The notes beneath the pieces are model-generated. The model was not told the origin of the DNA. It did no database searches and worked only from the letters and a program-made list of their open reading frames with translations. A program made the position numbers and the translations under genes. DNA of 64,000 bases from Terriglobia bacterium (lineage in GTDB: Bacteria; Acidobacteriota; Terriglobia; Terriglobales; Acidobacteriaceae): NCBI GenBank assembly GCA_020073565.1, contig JAIQEY010000019.1:31485-95484 (forward strand). The letters run 5' to 3'. Position 1 is the first letter of the stretch, and each line of letters opens with the position of its first letter. Positions 6,282 to 13,699 of this stretch are shown piece after piece.

Positions 6282-8834
6282 CTGATAACGCTAGCCTGTT
6301 TACTGGGCTGCGTTCGTCACGACGATCCACAGGACGTTTTTCAGCACGCACAGCAAGCACTCACGAAGGGTGATTTAACTCGCGCCCAAAGAGAAGCCGA
6401 GCAGGGCGAACAGCGATTTCGGGCGTCAAGTCCGGAATGGGCAAGACAATTCAGAATCCTGGAAGCCGAAGCGCTTTTGCAGCGGGGGATGTATCCGCAG
6501 GTGCTGACTCTGCTGAATCTGGAAGAAACTCCCCCCGACAGAAACTCGATCATCGACGTTTTGGCCATCAAGGGTGCCGCGCAGGCGCGCCTGCATCATT
6601 TCAGCGAAGCTGAACAAGACCTTGCGCGTGCAGAGGAACTGTGCCACGCATCGGCGGAGGTCGCATGTGGACGAGCCCTCCGGGCGCGCGGCATTCTGGC
6701 GTGGCAGCAAGGCCAACCGATCGTCGCGAAGCATTTCTTCGAACAAACGCGAGCTTTCGCCCACCTCCACGGCGATCAGTTCTTGGAGGCAACGACTCTT
6801 CTTAATCTTGGGCTGGGGGCGCTTCTTGAACAGCACTTTGACGAGGCGATCGATTGGACCGATGCTGCCTACCAGGCGGCAGTAGTTCTGGATGCGGGCA
6901 TTATCGAAACGAAAGCATTAGGCAACCTTGGCTGGGCTTACTACAACCTGGGTGACTCGGAAAAATCGCTGGAGCTGTCTCTTGAGGCCGAGAAGCGCGC
7001 GATTCAGGCCGGCGATGTCATCGACCAACTTTCATGGATCACCAATGCCGGATATGTGTACCAGCAGGTGCACGATTTCTCGCGCGCGAAGGAGTCTTAC
7101 CTAAAGGCCTTGGATCTTGCGAGGAAGATCAATGGCCGGGAAGATATCTACAACGCTCTGCGAGCACTGGCGCTGGTGTCCGTGCAGACCGGCGAACTCG
7201 ATCAGGCACAAAAGTATTCCGACGAAGCGATCGCCATCGCGCAAGGTGACAAGAACCGGACGGATGAGCTTTATCCCCTGCTGGTCAAGGGAATGATTTC
7301 CGCTCAAGAAAATGCTGTGGAGGCTGAGGGCATATTCCGCGAAGTGGAGGGAGACAAGTACGGAAACGCATCTCTGAAGTGGCGGGCTGAACATGAACTT
7401 GCGCGCCTCTATGAACATCAGAATCGACTGGAGCCGGCAGATCGCGAATACCGCGTCGCACTGGGCACGTTCGAAGCCGCTCGCTCGTCGTTAAAGCGCA
7501 ACGACTCGAAGTTGCCGTTCTCCACCAACGCCGCCCACATCTACGACGACTATGTTCATTATCTGGTCACGCGGGGAAAAATCAATGATGCCCTGGGCTG
7601 GGCCGACTATAGCCGCGCTCGCACCCTGACCGAAGGTCTGGGATTGCTGGCGCAGGAAAGGCCGGCCGGCGTAGCGAAGCAATCTTTGGCCGGCCGACCG
7701 ACACTGAAATCACAAGATCTCGCCCGGCGGGTAAGGGGCGCACTGTTTTTCTACTGGCTGGGCGAGAAGCAGTCTTATCTGTGGGCAATCACGGCGCAGA
7801 AGACGAGTTTGTTTACTCTACCTCCGGGCGGCGAAATCGATGCGGCGGTCGGGCGCTATCGTAAGGCCCTGGCCGGGCCGCAGGATGTGCTTGAGTCGGC
7901 GAACGAAGATGGACGCTGGCTGTATCGCACGCTGATCGCGCCTGCCGAGGCGCTCCTCGCTGCCCGACCCTCAGGGGCTAAAGCCCGGCCGGTTTGCCGC
8001 TCGTGCGGCACGGCTGAAGCCGTGCCCTTCCCGAAATCTACTTCTCCGGAAAACGGCCCCAAAGTTCTTCTCATCCCTGATGGCAGCCTGAACAACCTGA
8101 ATTTCGAGACGCTGATTGTGTCCGATCCGAAGCCACACTTCTGGATCGAAGACGCGACCGTCGCCGACGCGAGTTCCCTGCGCGTGCTAGCCGCTTCGTA
8201 TGCCACCGAAAAGAAACGCGCACGGCGGCTGCTTCTGGTCGGGGACAGTGTGGCTCCGAGCAAGGATTATCCGGAACTGGCGAAAGCTACGGTCCAGATG
8301 GCGAGCGTTGCCCGACACTTCCCTGCGAGCGAGCAACGGGTCCTGTCACGCGAACAAGCCACGCCCGCCGCCTACCTCAACAGCAATCCGGAACAGTTCT
8401 CCCACATCCACTTTGTGGCACATGGAACCGCCAGCCGGTTGAGCCCGCTTGATTCGGCCATTGTGCTGTCGCGGGGCAGCGCGGAGAACGATTCCTTCAA
8501 GCTTTATGCCCGCGACATTATCGGCCGCCCGTTGCGAGCTGACCTGGTCACGATCTCGGCGTGCTACGGTGCGGGCGAGAGGGCGTACTCGGGCGAAGGT
8601 CTGGTGGGACTCTCCTGGGCATTTCTCCGGGCGGGCGCGCACAACGTGATCGCCGCCTTGTGGGAGGCGACCGACGTCTCCACCGAGCAGCTCATGAGTA
8701 AGTTCTATGACGAACTGGATAAGGGAGCCACACCGGACGCCGCCTTGCGTACCGCAAAACTGTCTTTGTTGCGGGGCGGCGCGTTTCACAATCCGTTTTA
8801 TTGGGCGCCGTTTCAGCTGTATGCGGGGTCGTGA
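6282..8834 (+). CDS. TPR-CHAT domain protein, probable lipoprotein (start uncertain)
   Basis: About 850 residues. The N-terminus has a lipobox-like segment (LITLACLLGC at 6282-6311). Tetratricopeptide repeats follow over roughly residues 20-420 (for example ALGNLGWAYYNLGDSEKSLE), then a C-terminal CHAT peptidase domain. The caspase-like dyad is visible: His in HIHFVAHGTASRL (about 8420) and Cys in LVTISACYGAGERA (about 8570). No ATG, GTG or TTG lies in frame near the lipobox; the frame runs open from an ATG at 6009 inside the previous gene, so the start is CTG 6282, further upstream, or disturbed by an indel. An acidobacterial-type palindromic repeat has entered the reading frame near 7967-8040. 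Confidence 0.8.
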   Translation: MITLACLLGCVRHDDPQDVFQHAQQALTKGDLTRAQREAEQGEQRFRASSPEWARQFRILEAEALLQRGMYPQVLTLLNLEETPPDRNSIIDVLAIKGAAQARLHHFSEAEQDLARAEELCHASAEVACGRALRARGILAWQQGQPIVAKHFFEQTRAFAHLHGDQFLEATTLLNLGLGALLEQHFDEAIDWTDAAYQAAVVLDAGIIETKALGNLGWAYYNLGDSEKSLELSLEAEKRAIQAGDVIDQLSWITNAGYVYQQVHDFSRAKESYLKALDLARKINGREDIYNALRALALVSVQTGELDQAQKYSDEAIAIAQGDKNRTDELYPLLVKGMISAQENAVEAEGIFREVEGDKYGNASLKWRAEHELARLYEHQNRLEPADREYRVALGTFEAARSSLKRNDSKLPFSTNAAHIYDDYVHYLVTRGKINDALGWADYSRARTLTEGLGLLAQERPAGVAKQSLAGRPTLKSQDLARRVRGALFFYWLGEKQSYLWAITAQKTSLFTLPPGGEIDAAVGRYRKALAGPQDVLESANEDGRWLYRTLIAPAEALLAARPSGAKARPVCRSCGTAEAVPFPKSTSPENGPKVLLIPDGSLNNLNFETLIVSDPKPHFWIEDATVADASSLRVLAASYATEKKRARRLLLVGDSVAPSKDYPELAKATVQMASVARHFPASEQRVLSREQATPAAYLNSNPEQFSHIHFVAHGTASRLSPLDSAIVLSRGSAENDSFKLYARDIIGRPLRADLVTISACYGAGERAYSGEGLVGLSWAFLRAGAHNVIAALWEATDVSTEQLMSKFYDELDKGATPDAALRTAKLSLLRGGAFHNPFYWAPFQLYAGS
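7967..8040 (+). repeat. Palindromic repeat inserted in frame in the CHAT gene
   Basis: The segment holds two stem-loops: GGGCT-AA-AGCCC, and a perfect 8-bp hairpin GGCACGGC-TGAA-GCCGTGCC at 8007-8026. It is translated as a low-complexity insert (PSGAKARPVCRSCGTAEAVP) that interrupts the CHAT domain between ALLAAR and GPKVLLIPDG. From general knowledge, palindromes of this CAGGGGCTAAAGCCC...GGCACGGCTGAAGCC type are common intergenic repeats in acidobacterial genomes. Confidence 0.7.
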
Positions 8835-8835
8835 G

Positions 8836-8912
8836 GCAGATCGCAGAAGTCAGATTGGAGAAGTAGGGACGGCGGGTTTTACTTCTGCAATCTGACTTCT
8901 AACTTCTGACTT
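8836..8912. repeat. Dispersed repeat / possible bidirectional terminator, copy 1
   Basis: Between the convergent CHAT and aldo/keto reductase genes. GCAGAAGTCAGATTG can pair with CAATCTGACTTCT, followed by CTTCTGACTTTTT. Nearly the same sequence (TTTTACTTCTGCAATCTGAC onward) recurs at 50516-50552, again between convergent genes. Confidence 0.7.
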
Positions 8913-8913
8913 T

Positions 8914-9975
8914 TTACGACCAGCGCCGGAAGAAGAGCGCCTGGCGCGCGACCGGCTCGGCCTTTTCGCTGAGCGTCGCCAACTGGCGTTCGCTGAGCGG
9001 GGTAAAGTCTCGGGCCAACTGCACATTTTCTTCCAGCTGGGCGATCGTGTCGCAACCGATGATGACCGTGCTAACGGGCTGCGAGAGCACGTAGTAGAGC
9101 GCTTCTTTCATGGCCAGCGTGCCGGGGCCCTTGGCTGTGCCCGTCCACCCTCCCTGCTGTTGTGGATCCGGCTTCCAACTAGCCAGGATGCGTCCGCGAG
9201 CGGGAATCTTCATGCCGATGATGCCGAGTTGCTTCTCGACCGCCAGGGGCAGAAGCTTTTCCGTGAAGCTCAGGTGATGCCGGTCGGCGGCGTTGAGAGC
9301 CATCAGGATCTGGTCAAAGGAGAAACGCTCCAGGCATTGGATGAGAAGATCGGGATCATGGTGGCCGGTGACGCCGAGAAAGCGGACCATCTTTTGTTCT
9401 TTGGCTTCCTGAAAAGCTTCGATCGCTCCTCCCTTGGCGAAGATGCGGTCTACGTCGCTTTGCTCGTCGATGTGGTGGAGTTGCCAGGCATCGAGGTGGT
9501 CGGTGTTAAGCAGTTTCAGCGACTGCTCAAGCAGTTTGAGCGAGCCGTCGCGTGTGCGGTCGTGAGTTTTTGATGCGAGATAGACCTGGTTGCGGCGGCC
9601 CTTCATCACCTGTCCGATGTAGCGCTGGCTCCAGCGCTCTTCCCCGCCGTACATGGCAGCGGTGTCAATGTAATTGACACCGAGATCGAGGGCGCGCTCG
9701 ACGATGGGCACGGCGACGGCGTCATTGTTGGGCTGCTCGATGGCGGCCTGTCCTCCGAGACTGAAGATGCCGACGCGGTAGCCGGTGCGTCCGAGATTGC
9801 GCGTGGGCATGGCCTTTTCGGTGACCGGATTGTTCGGAAGCGGAGGAAGCACGCGGGTACTCGTGTCGACGACTGCACCCGTAACGACGGCGGCACCGAG
9901 TACGCTGGATTGTTTCAGAAAGTCGCGGCGGGAGGAATGAGGAAGGTCGGACACGAAGCACCTCCGAACAGGCAA
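8914..9975 (-). CDS. Tat-exported aldo/keto reductase
   Basis: A 353-residue oxidoreductase. The N-terminus carries a twin-arginine signal (SSRRDFLKQSSVLGAAVVTG). The mature part is an aldo/keto reductase barrel: DTAAMYGGEERWSQRYIGQ holds the conserved Asp and catalytic Tyr, SKTHDRTRDG the Lys, and DAWQLHHID the His. The C-terminal part (MKEALYYVLSQPVSTVIIGC) is typical of the family. The reaction is NAD(P)H-dependent carbonyl reduction, substrate unknown; export through Tat would imply a folded, cofactor-loaded enzyme in the periplasm. A GTG start a few codons downstream (VSDLPHSSRRDF) is possible. The 3' end lies against a dispersed repeat shared with 50466-50552. Confidence 0.9.
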   Translation of the reverse strand: MPVRRCFVSDLPHSSRRDFLKQSSVLGAAVVTGAVVDTSTRVLPPLPNNPVTEKAMPTRNLGRTGYRVGIFSLGGQAAIEQPNNDAVAVPIVERALDLGVNYIDTAAMYGGEERWSQRYIGQVMKGRRNQVYLASKTHDRTRDGSLKLLEQSLKLLNTDHLDAWQLHHIDEQSDVDRIFAKGGAIEAFQEAKEQKMVRFLGVTGHHDPDLLIQCLERFSFDQILMALNAADRHHLSFTEKLLPLAVEKQLGIIGMKIPARGRILASWKPDPQQQGGWTGTAKGPGTLAMKEALYYVLSQPVSTVIIGCDTIAQLEENVQLARDFTPLSERQLATLSEKAEPVARQALFFRRWS

Positions 9976-10085
9976 TCGTATGCCTGCAGGAACCGCCGGG
10001 CAACTGGCGGAGATGAAATCAAAATCACGGGCGCATCCGATTTTGCGGAGCGCCCGCGATGAACGGGGTTGGGTTTAGAGGCAAC

Positions 10086-10882
10086 TTACGGGTTGACAAA
10101 AACGATCGACGCAGCGCTGTTGTTGGTGGCGTCGCGGTCGGGCGTGGTGAGGCGTACGCCGGCGGTGGCCTCGGTCCATCCGGCGAGGGTCGGCACCACG
10201 GTGATGGACACCGTTTTGCCGGTACCGGGCGCCAGGCTTCCGATCTTACAACTCACCAGCGGGTTACCCGTACAGCCCTTGGTTGCAGAGACCAATGTGG
10301 TCTTCTTCGGCAACACGAGAAGCGCAAAGACGTTCGCCGCGTCGTCATCCTGGATGTTGTACACGGTCACGGTGTAGGTGAGTGGCTCGCCGACTTTTCC
10401 CGGACTCGTCGCCGTCATCGAAACCTGAACGTCGCTGAGTCCGACTTCGATGATATTGCTGGTGACAAAGGCGCTGGCCGTGCCGCCGCCATCCTCGTGA
10501 GCCACGGCGGTAACGTCCATCGGAGGGGTAGCAAAGGGGTGAACCACGATGACAAAATCGTGGGACTGACCCGGGTTCAGCAGCGGAATCGAGCACACGG
10601 CTGTCAGATTGGCAGCTCCCGGAGTGAAGAGGCAACCGCCGCTCAGAGCCGGCGAGATGGGAAAATCCCAGGCACTCATCGTGAACGTCACGGTGAGGTT
10701 CGGAGCATCCAACGTGCTGGTATTGGTAACGGTGGCCGTGTAGGTAAGGTTGCCGTTGATATGGGCGAGACGGCAAGACTCATCGAGAGCGAGGCCTGCG
10801 CGTAGGCGGCGTTCGCGACGAACAGGCTAAGAATGAAGGTGGCGAATCCGAAGACGCACCGGCGATTGATTGACTGAGACAT
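10086..10882 (-). pseudogene. Secreted DUF11-type repeat protein, interrupted by one frameshift
   Basis: The 5' frame starts at 10882 with a good signal peptide (FATFILSLFVANAAYAQA) and continues to LSMSLAVSPI. Near 10760-10765 the sequence must change frame by one base to continue as INGNLTYTATVTNTSTLD and then into the frame ending at 10086. The joined product would have about 265 residues with two beta-sandwich domains of DUF11/CARDB type (LTYTVTVYNIQDDDAANVF is typical). Such proteins are surface or secreted, often adhesin-like. A single missing base explains everything: either a real null allele or a sequence error. AGGAGG-like GGAGGAG lies just before the ATG. Confidence 0.75.
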
Positions 10883-11086
10883 AAAACTCCTCCTGAGTTA
10901 GGGTTGGCGCTTCCGCGCGGATTGGGTCTTGGGGAAGCCTGTGGGGAATCTGCACTCCCGGGTCACCGCTGACGCCGGGTAACTTCCTACTGAGTAATGC
11001 GAGAAACGGCAGGGAAATTGTCCAGGACCACCAAAGAATGTGGGTCGGGCCGCACAATCTCTCCTGACGGGCCAACGCGCGCGCGT

Positions 11087-11116
11087 GCTTCCCGAGGGCG
11101 TCTGCCCCCGGGAAGC
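11087..11116. terminator. GC-rich hairpin after the GloVer gene
   Basis: GCTTCCC (11087-11093) pairs with GGGAAGC (11110-11116), with a further inner stem and a GTCT loop. It lies 12 bases past the end of the minus-strand gene. There is no clear U-tract on the minus strand, so it may be an RNA-stabilising hairpin rather than an intrinsic terminator. Confidence 0.4.
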
Positions 11117-11127
11117 GGATTCTGACT

Positions 11128-12732
11128 TCAGTTCACCGTAAACTTGGCGGCACTGGTCGCGCTGCCACCCTTGGTTGTGATTTTGATCGTGCCGGTTTTG
11201 CCTCCCGTGGGGACGACAGCCGTGACCTGCGTGTCTGAGTTCACCGTGAAGCTGGCGGCCTTCACTCCCCCAAATGTAACCGCGGTTGTCTGAGCCAGGC
11301 TCATCCCGGTGATCACCACCGAAGTTCCAACCGTACCGCTGGTTGGGCTGAAACCGGAGATCGATGGGATTACCTTGAAGACCTGCGGCGTTACGAGATT
11401 GCCACCGGGCTCAAGCACGGTCACGTTGCCGGTGGTTGCGCCCGCAGCCACAGTTGCGATCATGTAGGTGTCGCTGACCGCCGTGAATGTGCCTGCGCCC
11501 GATCCAAATTTCACGCCGGTGGCGCTGCTAAAGCCTTGGCCCAAGATGCCGACCTGCGTGCCCACTTTGCCCGACCAGATCACGACCAGGGAGGCAAAGG
11601 GCTTTAACTTATTCGTGAAGCTGTACAGAACGCCGTAAGCGGGAAATTGGCTTCCGCCGGTGTTCGTGGCGCCATAAATCGTGCCGTTGGTATGGAGCGT
11701 CGGGGTTCCGGTTGGAGTGAACCCGCCGGCGGTCTTGTTGAAGTTGTATAGCACGGAGAACGTCGTGCCGCTGGTGTTGATCTTGAAAAGACTGCCAACT
11801 CCATTGGCGCCTCCGCTGGTAGCAACACTATAGAGAAACTTGTCGCTTCCCTGTACCATCCCCGAAGATGGATTCACGCCGTCGAGTGTCGTGAAGTTGT
11901 GCAGGACCTTGTAACCCCCGCCGGCCATCGTCATTACGTAGACGGTTCCAAGCCCATTGGTTCCGCCCCACGGAGTTGTGCCGTAGAGCTTGCCGTCGGC
12001 AGCCTGCACGACGGGGCCGAAGGGATGCAGCCCATCGGCGCCAAAGTTGTGAATGATCTTCAGCTTTCCTTTGGTGGTGAGTTGGAAGACGGTGCCCTGG
12101 TTGAAGGTCCCACCGTACGGAGTGGTTCCATAGAGATTCCCGTCCGTGCCGAGAATCAGGGGGGCTTGCGTCTCTGCAGGGGCGATGGCGATGACCGAGA
12201 ATGTGCCGGAGGAAGTAATCCGGTATATTCTCCCCTGGTTTGTTCCGTTGTCAGTCACGCCATAGATGTTGCCGTCCGGAGCCTGGATCGGGGCAGCCCA
12301 TGGATACGCACCGTCGGCGCCGTCGGTGAATTCGTGGAGCACACTCATACTGCCACCAGGGGTGATTTTGAAAACGGTGCCTTTGCGCAGGGCCCCTCCT
12401 TCCTCGGTTGTCCCGTAGAAGTTGCCGTCGAATCCCAGACTAAGTCCAGACTGAGGAAACTCCCCATCGTTCCCGGTGAAGCCATAGAGTTGGGTCACAG
12501 CGCCGGAAAGCGTGCTATTGAAGACGGAGCCTACGCCGGAGAGCTGGGTCTGCAGCGTGCCATAGAGGCTCCCATCTTGTCCCTGCGCCAGCAGCGCGGG
12601 ATACAGTGGATTGGCTCCCTCTTTGTGCCAATCGAAGTTGTGCAGTTCGGTATAGGTCTGCGCGTGAACGAACGTCGCGAGCAGGGTCAGCGCGACCACA
12701 CAGAAGTGGCGAGACAGTCGAAGGTGTTTCAT
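11128..12732 (-). CDS. Secreted GloVer-repeat protein with C-terminal IPT/TIG domains
   Basis: A 534-residue exported protein. The signal peptide (HFCVVALTLLATFVHAQ) is followed by about seven repeats of the pattern DGNLYGTTPYGGTFNQGTVF, the GloVer type (TIGR03803-like) common in acidobacterial secreted proteins. From about residue 380 there are two IPT/TIG immunoglobulin-like domains (for example SGFSPTSGTVGTSVVITGM). The ATG at 12732 is supported by GGAGG seven bases upstream, although the frame is open further. The propeller-like repeat array suggests a surface or extracellular protein; substrate unknown. It is divergent from the ECF sigma operon, with a 388-bp gap that includes a perfect 11-bp hairpin in its 5' leader. 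Confidence 0.85.
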   Translation of the reverse strand: MKHLRLSRHFCVVALTLLATFVHAQTYTELHNFDWHKEGANPLYPALLAQGQDGSLYGTLQTQLSGVGSVFNSTLSGAVTQLYGFTGNDGEFPQSGLSLGFDGNFYGTTEEGGALRKGTVFKITPGGSMSVLHEFTDGADGAYPWAAPIQAPDGNIYGVTDNGTNQGRIYRITSSGTFSVIAIAPAETQAPLILGTDGNLYGTTPYGGTFNQGTVFQLTTKGKLKIIHNFGADGLHPFGPVVQAADGKLYGTTPWGGTNGLGTVYVMTMAGGGYKVLHNFTTLDGVNPSSGMVQGSDKFLYSVATSGGANGVGSLFKINTSGTTFSVLYNFNKTAGGFTPTGTPTLHTNGTIYGATNTGGSQFPAYGVLYSFTNKLKPFASLVVIWSGKVGTQVGILGQGFSSATGVKFGSGAGTFTAVSDTYMIATVAAGATTGNVTVLEPGGNLVTPQVFKVIPSISGFSPTSGTVGTSVVITGMSLAQTTAVTFGGVKAASFTVNSDTQVTAVVPTGGKTGTIKITTKGGSATSAAKFTVN

Positions 12733-13120
12733 GGTTTCCTCCAGATACCTGGTACTAATTCTTTTTCGATCGCGCCTCGCTCGATAGGGGTCTTGCCGGA
12801 GGCGAGCTTCCTGATGGGAGAGGTGGCTCTTCCCCAGAAACCACCTCTCCCTGAGCACTTCAACTTTCACGAACTCGGTAGCTTGGCCTTTCTCAACCGC
12901 TGTGCCCTGAGGAGACGCCAAGCCATCCGAAGTGTTGCTCTACAAAGGAGTGTGAGAAAATCGCACAGATTGGCTCAAAAAAGCAGAAGATATTTTGCCG
13001 GAACTGAGGTTCGAATCGTAACTCTCGCGTTTTCAGCTTATTGACATGCAATTCCAAAGCGGCTAAGCTTCCCGACCAAGCGGCGCTATCCTCCGGCGCT
13101 TTTCAGGCAGTTGCAAAACC
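12733..13120. other. Divergent intergenic region with an 11-bp perfect hairpin
   Basis: No gene is seen here; a long plus-strand frame crossing it is a shadow of the GloVer gene. GGGAGAGGTGG (12816-12826) and CCACCTCTCCC (12841-12851) form a perfect stem with a 14-base loop, about 85 bases upstream of the GloVer start. There is no T-run on either side, so it is more likely a leader structure than a terminator. Promoters for both neighbours must lie here, but none matches consensus well. Confidence 0.45.
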
Positions 13121-13699
13121 TTGCACAACGAATCTTCTACCCCGGTCACGCAGCTATTGGTTCGCTGGAGGGCGGGCGACCCCGAGGCGCTCGAAGCCCT
13201 GATGCCGCTCGTCTACGACGAACTGCGGCGCCTGGCGCACCATTATTTGCGCCAGGAACGAAGCGATCACACCTTGCAGAGCACAGCCCTGGTGCATGAG
13301 GCGTACTTGCGTCTGACGGGAAACGCGCCGCCACAATGGCAGAGCCGCGCTCATTTTTTTGGGATCGCGGCCCACTTGATGCGGCAGATTCTGGTGGAGC
13401 ACGCCCGCAGCCGGGGCACGGCCAAGCGTGGCGGCAACGCTCCCCGTCTGGCGCTCGATGAATCCTTAGCCATGCCGCAAACGAGCGGCGTCGATGTCAT
13501 TGCCCTCGACCGAGCCCTGCAGGCGCTCTCCGAACTGGACGCCCAGCAGGGCCGCATCGTCGAGTTGCGATTCTTTGCCGGCCTGACCATCGAGGACACT
13601 TCCGAGGTGCTGGGCGTTTCTCCCGCCACCGTGAAGCGAGACTGGACAACCGCGCGCGCGTGGTTATTCCGCGCCATGACCGGAGAAGCGCAGGTATGA
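13121..13699 (+). CDS. ECF-type RNA polymerase sigma factor (acidobacterial/planctomycete SigX6-like)
   Basis: A 192-residue sigma factor. Region 2 is ALMPLVYDELRRLAHHYLRQ with the following STALVHEAYLRLTG, and region 4 is VELRFFAGLTIEDTSEVLG with VSPATVKRDWTTARAWL. This pattern belongs to the ECF group found next to large serine/threonine kinases in acidobacteria and planctomycetes. The start is probably TTG at 13121 (LHNESSTPVTQLLVRW); no ATG is available upstream of region 2. The TGA stop overlaps the ATG of the next gene (ATGA at 13696-13699), so sigma and kinase are translationally coupled. No separate anti-sigma is seen; the kinase may control it. Confidence 0.85.
   Translation: MHNESSTPVTQLLVRWRAGDPEALEALMPLVYDELRRLAHHYLRQERSDHTLQSTALVHEAYLRLTGNAPPQWQSRAHFFGIAAHLMRQILVEHARSRGTAKRGGNAPRLALDESLAMPQTSGVDVIALDRALQALSELDAQQGRIVELRFFAGLTIEDTSEVLGVSPATVKRDWTTARAWLFRAMTGEAQV

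Noticed and set aside
10059..10805. A 248-codon plus-strand frame
   Set aside because: Antisense to the frameshifted DUF11 gene; the minus strand has a signal peptide and domain pattern, the plus strand has neither.
11899..13044. A 381-codon plus-strand frame
   Set aside because: It is antisense to the GloVer-repeat gene, whose signal peptide, repeats and ribosome site are convincing; the plus-strand product has no recognisable motif.
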